A DNA stretch of 64,000 bases, from assembly GCA_018136815.1 (NCBI GenBank), contig CM030933.1, forward strand, positions 5,286,282 to 5,350,281, written 5' to 3'. This DNA is from Isochrysis galbana. Taxonomy: Eukaryota > Haptophyta > Isochrysidales > Isochrysidaceae. Every line of letters starts with the position of its first letter. The first letter of the stretch is position 1. Positions 31,229-41,865 of this stretch are shown here, in pieces. Both the position numbers and the translations under genes were made by a program. The notes beneath the pieces were generated by a model. It was not told the DNA's origin. It searched no databases and saw only the letters and a list, made by a program, of their open reading frames with translations.

Positions 31229-32031
31229 CAACTAAGTTTATACTTATTAGATTATTAATTAGTTCGCCCATGGGGGGGGATGAGCCCCCCCCTCTCTCCA
31301 CTCCTCCCCTGCCATGGGGGAGGAACCACCCATGCTCCTAGCATGCCTGATGGCTTGCCAGGAGCAGACTGCCATGCTGACCCACTTCCTTCCCCACAGG
31401 CCCGCCTGCCTCGCGCGTCCTGGCTTGTCGTGGCCAGCCCATCGCTCCAACCCCCCCTCCCCCCTGATCAACAGGCAAATAGGTGCAGAGTGGGGGCCCA
31501 TGAGGCCCAGGAGCGCCAGCGAGGGAGAGGCCGAGGCAGGAGAGGCCAGGGCCCAGCCCCAGCCTCCTCTGTCCCCTGAGCTGGCCTCCAGGAGCCTCCA
31601 GGGGTCGCCAGGGGTCGCCAGGGGCAGCTGCAGGCCTGTCGCAGGCGCGCCATCGCGCGTGCCTGCAGGAGAGGGGAGAGAGAGCGCGGAGAAGGGGGTG
31701 GGCGGAGCGAGAGCTCCGCTCACCGAAAAATATGTAAGTTCCGCACCTATTTACAGGATAAGTGATAAGTCGGGTCTGAGGCCGCCACCAGCCCGGTAGG
31801 CAAAGGAGGAAGGGGGGAAGGGATCACCGGGGGGGGGCGCGGGCCACCGGACTATACCTAAGCCCTTCACCCCTATCCCCCTAATAGTGCACGGGGGGAG
31901 CCGCCTAACGCCTGATGGCGGGGGGGGGAAGGGCCGGGGGAGTGGGGGTGTAGAAAGTATGCTACGTGTAGCGGTAGTGGTAGTGGTTCCATGCGCCGCG
32001 AGTGCGGTCTAAGAATATTATGAATTTTTCT
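31229..32031 (+). mobile_element. SINE-like retroposon, family A with alternative 3' half (copy A5)
   Basis: Begins CAACTAAGTTTATACTTATT at 31229; the core matches A1/A2/A4. From about 31690 the 3' half differs (AGCTCCGCTCACCGAAAAAT ... CACGGGGGGAGCCGCC) and matches 19060-19360. Target duplication TCAATAATATTATGTG (31213-31228) versus TCAATAATATTGTGTG (32032-32047), 15 of 16 identical. About 803 bp. The mismatch suggests it is older than A2 and A4. Confidence 0.85.
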
Positions 32032-32074
32032 TCAATAATATTGTGTGCGAAAACGCTAAGCGGACACAAAACAC

Positions 32075-32135
32075 CGTCACACTCCTAAGTGAAAACAAAA
32101 CGGCCGCCTGGTCCTCTTTGACGGAACGCGACTTC
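32075..32135. repeat. Dispersed repeat with CCTAAGTGAAAACAAAACG, copy 2
   Basis: Matches 11816-11905 across CACCGTCACACTC, CCTAAGTGAAAACAAAACGG and GCCTGGTCCTCTTTGACGGA; a continuation, AGAAACTCCGGCGCCTCACG, resembles 25398-25420. Confidence 0.6.
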
Positions 32136-32209
32136 AGAGAAACTCCGGCGCCTCACGAGGGGGGGCTGCGAAATGCTGCGGAGCAGGGGCAGCGAATAAG
32201 GAGGAGGCG

Positions 32210-32269
32210 GGCGTGGCTGCGGGACATCTATTATTGCAGGGCCGCGCGCGTGGTGAGAATATTGAAAGG
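32210..32269 (+). repeat. Dispersed 60-bp motif, copy 2 (diverged)
   Basis: GGCGTGGCTGCGG, spacer, GGCCGCGCGCGTGG, TGAGAATATTGAAAGG. It is the most diverged of four copies. Confidence 0.55.
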
Positions 32270-32595
32270 TGTTTTTTGGTACTTATCGCGTGAGCTAGAG
32301 CGTGTGATCCGTAGTGATCCGGGGAGTGGCAACTGGCAATAAATAAGGCGCGGGGCGACCCGACCGCGACTGCCTAGCGCGGAGAGCGGAGCGCGCGCCT
32401 AAGCGCAGCATTAGATTCGCTCACGGGGCCCGGAAACGGGGACGCCAGGTGAGCACCACCGTCCACCTTCAACCTGCCCGACGGCTCTCGTCGGGCCCTT
32501 CCGCCCGTGGTCGAAAATTGCGGAATGCGGTCCTCGCACCAAATATATAGGGCATCCACAAGTCCTTGTTACTGTTGGACCGTTTTGCCTATCCA

Positions 32596-33729
32596 TTACA
32601 CGCCCATACGTTCGGTTTTAAGCGCATGCTCGGCGATGGTGGCCGCCGCCTCTTGGAATACGGCCCTTTTCACGTCAGGGTGATTCATCAGTTTGCTGTG
32701 CTCGATACCGTGCAACACAATAGAGCGGAATTCCCGGCGTGTCACCGCCGCCCATTCGTAGTTCAGATTTGCCGGCCAGAGCTTGTCCGAAGATGAGCCG
32801 ACGGCAAGGATGGGCACGTCCAACGGCTCTGGGCTGGCGACGTGCGCAGGGATCTCCTCATCGCCGCCATCCCACGAGCCTCCCAAGGGCACTCCGCCGA
32901 GCACGCCACCGGAGCGGAACAATTGCGCAGCACGTGGCAGCCGCGAGGGAGGGAGCAAATTCAAGTCTACCCCACCCCAGTTCTCCCCCATCCATCGTAG
33001 GACATCCTCCCCCGGCCTTGTCGCCAACAGCTCCAGCTCAGCGGGGCGCATAAAGATGCAGTGAGGTGCTCCTCGGCCCGCAATGAACAAGGCTAGTGGT
33101 TGCCGACATCCGCTTCGTTGCAGTTCTCTGGCGACGGCAAACGCAACAAACGCACCGAAAGAGAAGCCGAAGAGCACAAAGGGCCCGGAAGACACGAGAA
33201 GGCTGGTCTCTTCGACGAGCGACGAGACAAGACGGCCGAATTCGAAAGCGATCCGCTCGCGGTCGAAATGTTCCTGCGCCTCTCCAAGGATGATGGGCTC
33301 GGCCGCGCGGAAGCCGTGCCCTGGAAGCTCGACCACTCGCACTTCCAGCCATTCTGGTGCCTCGTGTACCCATGGTTCGAGGCTCATCGCCACGTCCGCC
33401 ACGCCGTAGAAAGCTAGCATGCGGCAGCGCGCATGCGGCTTGCAGGGCACCGTGCGCTCGGCGCCGCTCGCGGTCACGCCCTCTCCAGGGAGGGCGAAGC
33501 TAACCCCGAGCTCAGGCAGCTGCTTGGCTAGCCATTGGCTGAAGGATGGAGAGGCGTACGCGCTAGCCGACGAGCGCACCGCCTCAGCCTCCAGCCGCGG
33601 TCTACCTCCCGCCTCGAGGTATGCCGCGACGCTAGGCCGCGGCCACTCTAGCATCCGGGGTCCGATCTCGACATCGTCGGCCATCGCCTCTTCTTGCATT
33701 GCCTTGAGCTCATCCCATGTCAGCGCCAT
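32596..33729 (-). CDS. Alpha/beta-hydrolase, type II thioesterase family
   Basis: 377 residues from ATG 33729 (MALTWDELKAMQEEAMADD). An upstream in-frame Met exists at 33915, but the intervening 62 residues are Pro/Leu low complexity from the CT-rich leader, so 33729 is preferred. The thioesterase domain begins near residue 120. It shows MLAFYGVADVAMSLEPWV, VRVVELPGHGFR, FELGRLVSSL-type helices and the nucleophile elbow FVLFGFSFGAFVAFAVAREL (GFSFG = GxSxG). The acid is probably in AVGSSSDKLWPA and the His in LHGIEHSKLMNH. This matches the GrsT/TesA-type thioesterases that release or edit acyl chains on polyketide, peptide or fatty-acid synthases. It is a stand-alone protein with an extra about 120-residue N-terminal part I do not recognise; a polyketide role is inference. 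Confidence 0.85.
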   Translation of the reverse strand: MALTWDELKAMQEEAMADDVEIGPRMLEWPRPSVAAYLEAGGRPRLEAEAVRSSASAYASPSFSQWLAKQLPELGVSFALPGEGVTASGAERTVPCKPHARCRMLAFYGVADVAMSLEPWVHEAPEWLEVRVVELPGHGFRAAEPIILGEAQEHFDRERIAFEFGRLVSSLVEETSLLVSSGPFVLFGFSFGAFVAFAVARELQRSGCRQPLALFIAGRGAPHCIFMRPAELELLATRPGEDVLRWMGENWGGVDLNLLPPSRLPRAAQLFRSGGVLGGVPLGGSWDGGDEEIPAHVASPEPLDVPILAVGSSSDKLWPANLNYEWAAVTRREFRSIVLHGIEHSKLMNHPDVKRAVFQEAAATIAEHALKTERMGV

Positions 33730-33975
33730 GCCCACTCGCAGGCTAGGCGACAGCGGGAGAGAGGGAAGGGGGCGGGGGGAGGGGGGGGCGGGGGGAGGCG
33801 GCAAAGAGCTGTGGAGAGAAGGGGCCGGTGGGGGAAGAAGAGGGTGTAGGGTGTCGAGCGAGGACGGCGACAGCCCCTTCTTCACATTCCCGTAAAAGAG
33901 ATGGTACTGACTCACGTCATATTAGAGTAGAAGGTTTTTGAGGTAACTCAAGAGAGTGACTCGACTGTGGGCGAC

Positions 33976-34785
33976 TCAACTGCGTTGGCGCGCTGTTGAG
34001 TCACTGTTGTTGAGTTCGCAATCCAAAATACCGTTGAGACCTTCAAATTTGGAAAGTAGAAACTTCATGAGCGTGGAGACTTCCTCGCTCTTGATATCCT
34101 TCTTCTCTTCAGCAAGCTGAATGAAGAAAGGAGTGTCTTCCGGTTCCTCCTCCTCATCTTGAGGAGGGGGAATGGGTTGTGTGTTGACTGGAGGATTTGG
34201 TTTGGGCTCCGACTGCGGGTCGGCTCGCTTGCGGGAGGGTTGTGGCGGCTGAGGGTGTATCTGAGGCTGGGATTGTGGCTGTGCATGGTTCTTCCCCTTG
34301 GAGGTTTGCAATGCGGCCTTAGCGTATGAACGCTGACGCTGAGCTTGTTGAAGTGGGTTGGAAGCCGCAAAGGCCCCTTGGATTGATTGTTGTGGCTTAA
34401 GTGCCCGCCCCCGAGGGGTGCACTGAAGGTAGGAGTTGCCACCATGGGGGTGGCAGCAGTGCTGCCAGCCCCCATGGGGAGTCCTTGCATGATTGGGTGG
34501 CGAGACGAGGGAGTTGGGTGGCTGGGCATTGCCCTGGCTCTGGTCTGCAGCAGGGAACAGGACTCTGCCTGTTCCCTAGTTGTGTGGCTGCTTGGTGCTT
34601 GGGAGGCGAGGGAGGTGGCGCCATCTCGACGTCCTGATCGGGAGGGGCTGAGGCTTGCGAGCGCTTGGGCGCTTGGGCTCCGGTGGCTTAGGTCGGCCCT
34701 GTTGGGGCGTCGTGGCGGCGGGGGGCTGGGAGGTGGGAGCGGTCGGCGCGCGCTCGGCATCGCTAAAACTAGAACGATAGTTGAG
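33976..34785 (-). mobile_element. LINE 5' segment (same family as 62135-64000)
   Basis: On the minus strand, ACTATCGTTCTAGTTTTAGC leads to an ATG near 34760. The segment GGCAACTCCTACCTTCAGTG / CACCCCTCGGGGGCGGGCAC matches 62160-62200, and codons FFIQLAEEKKDIKSEEVSTL / MKFLLSKFEGL match the start of ORF1 at 62470-62560. The reading frames (34065-34760 and 33976-34311) overlap in different frames. The rest of ORF1 and ORF2 is missing, so only the 5' part is kept, the opposite of ordinary LINE 5' truncation. Confidence 0.75.
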
Positions 34786-34814
34786 GCGGGTAGTGAGGGA
34801 GAGGAAGGGGAATG

Positions 34815-34869
34815 GGCGTGGCTACAGAAGCGAACCCCAATGCCACGCGTGAGGCGAGAATATTAAAAG
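34815..34869 (+). repeat. Dispersed 60-bp motif, copy 3
   Basis: GGCGTGGCTACAGAAGCG, spacer, GCCACGCGTGAGGCGAGAAT, ATTAAAAG. Preceded by GAGGGAGAGGAAGGGG, as in copy 4 at 59150. Confidence 0.75.
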
Positions 34870-35277
34870 GTTCTTTTTGGGTAGGCTGCTGTAAGCGCGC
34901 GCACACACACGCACAAGGCGAAGATAGCCATACGTTGCTCAGTTGCAGGTGCTGTTCGATTACTCGCCATCTCGCGGTGTAGCTCCAAAGCTTCCTGTAT
35001 ACTGCACAACACGAAAACGACATCGTAACAATTGTGGCAGCTGGAAGAGAAAACGTCGGCAGTATGGCAGTCGGACGTACCCAACAGTCTGTAGCTAGCG
35101 GTGAGCCCCATCCTTGCAGAGCACTAGGAAGCCGGTAGTCATTCGGTTCAAGACCCGCTTCGCCTAGTCTCTTTCTCAGCCCTCTTGTTCACTGGCGATA
35201 TCCCGTCTCGAGAGCGCGGGCTCGTCTAGCCGGGAAGGTGGACGGCATGGGGACGCATCTGCGTGAGCCCGATTCCG
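34870..35277. other. Short intergenic spacer
   Basis: Nothing supported. It holds the 3' flank of the SART3-like gene. Confidence 0.5.
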
Positions 35278-38250
35278 TCACGCTTTCTTGAGCATTTCCC
35301 GAAAGGCCGCATTCGAAAGCATGGCATCGTTCGCCGACGAGGCACTAGCCCGAGCAGGCACCAGCTCGTCTGCTTGAGTTCCCGGGGCAGGCGAGGTAGC
35401 CTCAAGAGACGGCTGCACAACGCCCGGTGTAGAGGTGGCAGCAGCGCATGCGCTAGACTTGAGCCCAAGGCCAGTCTTGCGAGGACGCGGCGCAGGCACT
35501 GCGCCTGACCGCGCAGCGCGAGGAACGAGGACGCCAGTTGATCTTGCCGTGCTAGCTGACCTCGGCACCTGCAACACCGACCGCGGCTTCTTCTCGCGCG
35601 CACCCCCTCCTGTGGGCGTTCCGTAGGCAATCTTCTCACTTCCATCGCTCGCCTTAGTCTGCGCCCCCAAGCCAGCAGTCTCGGCACTCCTTTTGCTGCC
35701 ACTCATTTGTGCACCCGTACTTCCGTTGCCACCTTTTGACCCTGCTGTCGCAAGTGTCATTGCAACCGACGGATCATCAGCCCCGGCACCTGCCTCATGC
35801 GTGGCCGCCCGCTTCTCCTTGCGCTTCTCCTTGCGAGCCGCCGTGCGCTTCTGTTCACGGAGGGCGCGCGCTGCAGCGGCGGCGGTGGCTGCCTGTGCTG
35901 CGGCTTCCTCCTCCTTAGTGTGCCTACGACCAAGTTGCGCCCGATGCGACGCAATGCGGTCCTCGGCGGCGCGCAAACTACCAACGCTCCCAAACTTTGC
36001 CTCAAAGTCGAGCCACGCGGTGTGTACGGCTTGCGCGTGGTCAGGCGTGTGGACAACCGTAACGGCGCGCCGGAACACCTTGCGGCATCGCTCAAAGGAG
36101 TCCTGTGTCCTAGGGGTACACCCCAACTGCTCATAAGCATCGCGGCCCTTGGCCCTCATCTCGACCTCCCTCTCCATCGACGCAAAATCGATCCAAATGG
36201 CAGCGCCGCCGCCACATCGCGCGATCGCGCTCTCCATCAGTACCCGCGCCTGCGCCTCGTCCCGCATGTCGTGCACCTCGACAGCGCACCAAAATCGAAT
36301 GAGCGAGCAATCTACATCGATCGATGCTAGGTATGCCGCCTCATACGCTAAAACCGCGTCGCGTGCCTCGCGCACAGAAGCGATTAGCACGTGTTCAGGC
36401 CCACGTGCAGCGGCGCGAGGTCCGTCCTCAACGGCGCTCGTAGACGCGACAAAGCTCGCATGCAGCCTCCGCCGCTGGTACTGGGAATAGGCGTGCAGCA
36501 GCCACAGGTGGTCGTTCGCGTACCCGCCATGGGGTGGTGGTGCCCGATTTGTGGGTGCGGCGGCATCCCATCCTGTTTGGAAGACAGCAAGTGCGTCCGC
36601 GCCGCTCAGTGCGAACAAAGCCGCCTCAAAAGTTGACTGCACGTCTTCCGCCGAAGCTTTGCCTTCCTCCATCGCCCGTAAGCGTTCTATCCACAGCCAT
36701 GAGTCAGAGGCACAGCAGCGGACGGCACGAGCCGTCACGTCCATGCGCAGTGTTGGTGAGGGCAAGTGGCAGGAAAGGTAGCGTACGTATCGGTGCCAAA
36801 CCGCTGGCCGTGCACAAAACGGAAGTGACGACACATCGGGTTCCGGAAATGGCATGGGCTCATCGTCCGTCGCGCCTGCGCTAGAATCGTCGACGTTGGC
36901 GTGATGGTTAACATATACCTCGAGCCTACTAGCATGTTCCTTTGCTACGTTCTCTGCCTGCTCCCACGCGTCAGAGGCAGGCGTAAGCATCCGCTCGAAG
37001 AGCATGCGCACACGCCACGGGTCGGCTCCTCCTCGTGCATCCGCCCCTTCAAAGTCGAGATAAGCCTCCCAAGCGACCCACTCCGCACCACCAATCTGCT
37101 CGCTCGTCCCAGCATTGCCCCATGGATCAGAGGTAGCTCGAGAACTTGCTGCGGCCGATGCAATTCTGAGTTCAAACTGTCGCCGAGCATTGGCCGCCTT
37201 CGATGCTTCCTGGAAGCAGCGCTCTGTTTGCTCAGTTTCGCGGTCGGTAATCTCCGTGCTGTCAGACGTCTGGCCTTCCACATGTGTAGCCTCAGACTTG
37301 AACTCCACGTAGCGCTCGTGTGCAGCCTCCATGGCAAACTGGGGAACCGCAAGCCTCCTTCGCCATAGCTTGCGAATGCGCACGCGCTGGGCCGACTCCG
37401 CCGACGTCCTTTCGCCGGACTCCCCCGCTGCCACTAGGGCGCCACACCGAATAAGACATAGCAAGGCCGCCTCGACGGCTTCGTACGCATCCCAGATGCG
37501 TGATCCGTCGCGCATGTGCAGCCCGCACGTAGTGAGCGCCCGCTCAAATGCAGCACGTACTTTCTCCACGCCGATGCTCACCTCAGTGGCACTCATTTGA
37601 ACCGTCGAAGCCGCCGAGTGACCGTTCATGTTTCCTTCGCTCGCCCTATCGATGGCAGGCAGAAGGTGTGGTGTGTACAGCTGGGCAGTGAGCCTGATGA
37701 AGCGAAGCCACACATTAATCGAGAGGCCGTCGGACGTCGCACGTTCCGCAAGCTGAATGACCTGCGGCGCACAAGTGGTACGGGTGCGCCTCATCAGCTC
37801 GAAAGCGGGTCCCTAAGATGGCCTAGGCGTAACATCGACGTCGTCACAGCAGCGTGGTCCGGTGCACAGAGTGGGACTCACCTCGTGCAGCTCCTCACCA
37901 GACGCAAGGCGCTCCTCCTCATCGATCCACTCCAGCCAGAACGACTCGGGCAGAGGGCGCAAGGCGGCGAGCGCCTCACGCGCTTGGCGCACTTTGGGCA
38001 GGTCCGCCGCCTCTTTATAAAGTGCAATCAGCCGCACGGCCACGGAGAACGAAGCGGGGCTCTCCTGCTGTCTTGCGAGCAGCGAGGCGATCTCCGCATT
38101 CCTCCGCTCGTCCTCTTCTTCGTCGCCTTCACTCTCGTCGTCGCTCTCATCATGCTCACTCTGGTCCTCCTCGCTCTGCTCGGTCTCCTCCTCCTCCTCC
38201 TCTCCTTCCTCCTCCTCCTCTGCCCGCGGCCGCCTGTCCTCCTCGCGCAT
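35278..38250 (-). CDS. SART3/Prp39-like HAT-repeat protein with C-terminal LSm-interaction motif, no RRMs
   Basis: Two exons, 38250-37882 and 37761-35278, with a GTGAG...GCAG intron of 120 bp and phase-0 joining: about 950 residues from ATG 38250. The N terminus is acidic (EEEEEGEEEEEETEQSEEDQ), followed by half-a-TPR (HAT) repeats with their W...y..fE pattern: SFWLEWIDEEERL, INVWLRFIRL, EWVAWEAYLDFEGADARGGA, LWLLHAYSQYQRR, IWIDFASMEREVEMR, AWLDFEAKFG. A Lys/Arg/Ala linker follows. The extreme C terminus, AMLSNAAFREMLKKA, matches the LSm-binding motif of SART3/Prp24. SART3 recycles U4/U6 snRNPs in the nucleus. Unusually, no RRM RNP motifs are visible in the 230-residue stretch where SART3 has two. 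It could be a divergent SART3 or another HAT-family splicing factor. Confidence 0.8.
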
Positions 38251-39177
38251 GCCTCGCGCAGCCGCCGCCGCCGCCACGCGAGAGCGCGAGACGGGCCGCC
38301 GTCGGTCGCTCTCCACACGAGAGAGAGTTCCAATTACTACCTACTACTAACAGGTAGTAGTAATGCCTTGATAAAAAAACGTCCGAATGAGTTTTGTAGT
38401 ATAAGTGGTGTCCATAGTGTCGTTGAGTTAATGGGGACCTCGTGTGTGTGTCGAACCTTCGCCGTCGTTAGATTCTAGACTCATGCAACAGCTCCTCACG
38501 TACTCGCTAGTGTCGCTGGCGACCCCGCGTGCCGCTTTTGCGGGATGGCTCCCGAGTCGTCAACACACTTAGCGCATTGCAACGCGACCGAACCGATCTT
38601 CGCTTACATAGCAGAAAGCCTCATAAACATACCAAGCCCTATACAACACGAGACGGCACAAAGACTTTTCTGTTACCAAATCGACAGGCCGCATCCCTCC
38701 TCGGGATACCTAGGTGGCATGGAGGTACATACTAACAGACTTCTATCTACAACATCCATTATGGGAACAAGGCTCACCTACAATACTGAGAGTAATGCAT
38801 TACTCCCCCACATTACTGGGCTTGCCAAAGTAATCATGGGCCGATTACTCCACCCACAAAGTAATCAGGGGCGGCATTACTCCCCTCAAAAAGCCTTTAA
38901 GTATTGCCTAACTAACGATTACTACCCCCGCTCTCCACTACAGCGCAGCGTGACAGTGTGAGCGCCGCCTGTGTTATCCCTAGCCCTAGGGTTACTAGTT
39001 CCAGTGACGAGTTCCTAGTTCCCAGTTCCCAGGCGCTGCAGCTGCATTCTGGTTGCATTGTGCATTGGCGCCACATTCGCATTCACATTGCAATTGATGA
39101 TTAAAATTGAACAAATACATACATACAAATACATGCACATTAACAGATATAAATAAGGGCACAGGTCTTCATCATTT
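38251..39177. other. Intergenic with dispersed repeat
   Basis: About 38695-38770 is the inverted partner of 24725-24800. About 38795-38900 holds repeated GTAATC/ATTACT units. No gene recognised. Confidence 0.5.
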
Positions 39178-39234
39178 TTATGGCGGCCCGCGTTGTGCCT
39201 GTTCCTGTTCCTCCTTGCCATCAGCATCCAAGTC
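39178..39234 (-). pseudogene. Detached C-terminal tail of the hAT pseudogene at 41074-41858
   Basis: From 39234 leftward to the stop at 39178-39180 the codons read a polar tail (DADGKEEQEQAQRGPP). This is in frame with KLFSKAGQRAEDL on the far side of the inserted element 39235-41073; the shared TCCAAGTC is its target duplication. Confidence 0.65.
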
Positions 39235-41073
39235 TAGGGGTAGGCGGTTATGTCCCGTTCCGAAACAAGACATTTGGGCAGGTTTGTGGGAACGGGACAT
39301 TTTCGCAATGTCCCAGGACATTTGGGCCCCCCAGGGGGGCGTTCGCGCGCGAAAATGGCGCGGGAGCTGCTTCTACCGTTATACTCGTAATATCGTTATA
39401 AAGTTCCGCTCTTCGCGCCTACTGCAATACTGTAGGGTTTGGTTACGTTAATAACAGGCTCGTTTACAATGGTATTTCAGCGTCTGTCGCAACCTCGGAC
39501 TCACAGAGCTCGGCAGCGGCGCGCGGAGCGATGGGTGCGGGCGCCCTCCCCCCTCCACCCTCCGCCCTCCACCCTCCTCATTGCCTGCCTACTGAGTGCA
39601 CGCCGCACGCGCGCCGGCTTGCCTCACACACCAGTGCCAGTGCCCCTTCCCTTGCTCAGGTCCGCGCGTGCGCACTCGCCGCGCCACATCCCACGCCTCC
39701 TGCGATGGAGGTATCAGCGAGCGTAGTGAGGAGGAGGAGGAGGACGTGGAGGACAGCCGCAACGAGGAGGAGGACGCGAGCGACAGCGTGGGCGTGGACA
39801 GCGACGACTCCGACTTCTCCATCATTCCCGACCCGAACGAGCGCTTGAAGGTGGGCCTGAAGGTCAAGCACATCCTCCACGGCACCGGCGTGATCGTGGC
39901 GCTCGGCAAGGGCACGCTCCATGGCGCCAAGAAGACGAACGTCGAGTTCCGCCTCGACGGCGGCTCCGCGAGGCGCTTGTGGATCGGCAATGATTGTATC
40001 GAGGTATGTGTGTGCTGCCACCGCAGGGGAGTCGCGACGGGAGGGGGCAGGAGCTCGGGGCGGGAGTGGGTTGCTTGCGCTAAGACGTCCCTCTGCCGTT
40101 TTATTGGTTGCAGGTGTGCACCGAGACGACACGCCCGGGGACGGACAGCGCACTCGCATCAGAAGATGAAGGCCCGGAGATCGAGGCCGAGGTCGAGCAC
40201 GAAGCTCCGATGCTTGCAAAGCATGAGAGGGCTCGAGTGCCCAAGAAGAACAAGCCGCCTGTAGGCCAGCGCTCGGTCAATCGAGGCATTCGCAAGACGT
40301 CCGAGCCGAAGAGGGTTTCAGCGTTGGACCGCGTGAAGAGCAACCCGGGCCATTTCTTGGAGGCCATCAACTCGAAGCTGTTTTGCCGAGCGTGCGCCGT
40401 CGAGCTCTCCATTTGGTGCAACAATTTGAAGACCCACCTGGACAGCAAGAGGCACATCAACAAGGTTGCGGCGTTTCACAAGCGGCACGAGAAGAACGCG
40501 GCTGTCAACGCGTTTATCAACGACTTATTCGACGAGAACCCGGACGAGGCTGGGGGGTCCACGCAGTCTGAGACGTTGGTCTTCCGCTGGACAGTGGTCG
40601 ACGCCTTCTTGTACAGTGGGATCGCCATAGCCAAGGTTGATGAGCTGCGGCCGGTCTTCGAGCTGGCCGGACATCCGTTGACCGACAGCTCCCACCTCAA
40701 ATCGTTCATTCCGAAGATTTTGGCCATGGAGGTGGACCTTCTCAAGTCTGAGACGGCGGGTCAATACCTGTGCATCACATTCGATGGCACGACGAGGCTC
40801 GGCGAGGCAGTCAACATCTGTGCCCGCTACATTCCTGCGGACTTCTCGTGCGTCGGCTGTTTACTATCTATACCACAGGCGAGCAATAGCAATAGCAATA
40901 GCTGCCTTCCGGCCTTCCGGGAGGGCGGGGTGGCAGCTACATAAGTGCGCGACTAGACATTTATGCATGTCTAATGGACATTTCATGGGACATTTGGGTG
41001 CAAAATTTGGATGTCCCGAGACATTTTTTGGGACATTTGGGCAGAAAAAACGGGACATAACCGCCTACCCCTA
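39235..41073 (+). mobile_element. hAT-type DNA transposon with 24-bp inverted repeats and 8-bp TSD
   Basis: Ends TAGGGGTAGGCGGTTATGTC (39235) and its inverse GACATAACCGCCTACCCCTA (41073), extending about 24 bp. A perfect 8-bp target duplication TCCAAGTC is at 39227-39234 and 41074-41081. Subterminal GGACATTTGGGC / GGGACATTT units are clustered at both ends (39255-39330, 40975-41060), as expected of transposase-binding repeats. It encodes only the N-terminal part of a hAT transposase, so it is an internally deleted, non-autonomous copy. Confidence 0.93.
39710..40857 (+). pseudogene. hAT transposase, N-terminal part only
   Basis: Exon from about 39710 to 40003 and exon 40114 to about 40857, GTATGT...GCAG intron of 110 bp, phase 0. 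The first part is acidic (SERSEEEEEDVEDSRNEEED), then ERLKVGLKVKHILHGTGVIV, a small barrel-like segment. A BED-like zinc finger follows: LFCRACAVELS then LKTHLDSKRHINKV (C..C ... H....H). The start of the RNase-H-fold domain (DUF659 type) is last, with the first catalytic Asp likely in LCITFDGTTRLGEAVNICAR. Coding similarity stops after about 40857, where (AGCAAT)n and the subterminal repeats begin. The second and third catalytic residues and the dimerisation domain are missing. The start codon is uncertain. Confidence 0.75.
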
Positions 41074-41858
41074 TCCAAGTCCTCGGCCCGCTGTCCGGCC
41101 TTCGAAAACAACTTCATATAGCGCCGTAAGATGTCTGTTTCCGAAGGCTTGTGCACTTGTGCACCTTCTTGTTGAAATGAATGCGTACCAGGCGGGCGAG
41201 ATTATGAGCGTACATATTTGGATCTGCCAACTTACCCGCAAGCGAAAATATTTGCTCGACGTTTGCCTCGTGCGGCAAGTGCGACGCACATTGCTTAAAG
41301 ATGAAGAAATGCAGAGGGAATGCAACCCTCATGTCCCAAACAAAGGAGCCAGAATTCGTTCACGATGCCTTGTTCATCTTTGTACCGCTCAACAATGGTC
41401 TGCTTTTGCATGCCCTTCCACTTCCGCATCTCCGTGAGCACCGGGTCTGTCTCGTGGACATCAAAGGAGGTATCGCCTATCGCGGAGAGGGAGAGGTTGG
41501 GCGAGATGGCCTCGTCGGAATCCGAGTCGTCCATGAGCTTGCGCTTTGAACCAGTAGCCCTGCGAGGAGATGTACGCGTTGGAAGCCTCAATGTTGCGCT
41601 CGTCGCACTTAAGACCTGTAGGGCGGTTCGAAGATACTGGAGGTACAACGTGTTGGCCAAGCGGCACTGCTCCGGCGAGAGCCACTTGTCCATCTTTTTT
41701 TGCTTCGACATGGCGGCGAGCACGAGCCTGGTGTTAGATGGACGCTCGATGAAGAAACGAACATTCAATTCCGCAGCGATCGTGTCACGAGCAATTTGGA
41801 TCATTGGATCAAGCCCAGAGTCCAAGATGCTTTCAGATGTGCGCTCTCGGTCAGCCAA
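41074..41858 (-). pseudogene. hAT transposase C-terminal half, with frame changes and a transposon in its tail
   Basis: From 41858 leftward: MDKWLSPEQCRLANTLYLQY, DSDSDEAISPNLSLSAIGDT, IVNEFWLLC. Then, after a frame change near 41330, FIFKQCASHLPHEANVEQIF and SLAGKLADPNMYAHNLARL, the hAT dimerisation domain. An exact 8-bp tandem duplication (CTTGTGCA twice, 41148-41163) shifts the frame again. The frame beyond it reads an open tail (PSETDILRRYMKLFSKAGQR) that continues across the inserted element into 39178-39234. The tail continuity argues that this was one gene before the insertion. Confidence 0.75.
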
Positions 41859-41865
41859 GCTTCCT

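Noticed and set aside
35100-35170. GGTTCAAGACCC resembling a T loop
   Set aside because: Stems do not form and there is no D-arm partner.
38028-38478. Leu-rich plus-strand frame opposite the SART3-like exon 1
   Set aside because: Shadow of the acidic Glu run on the other strand.
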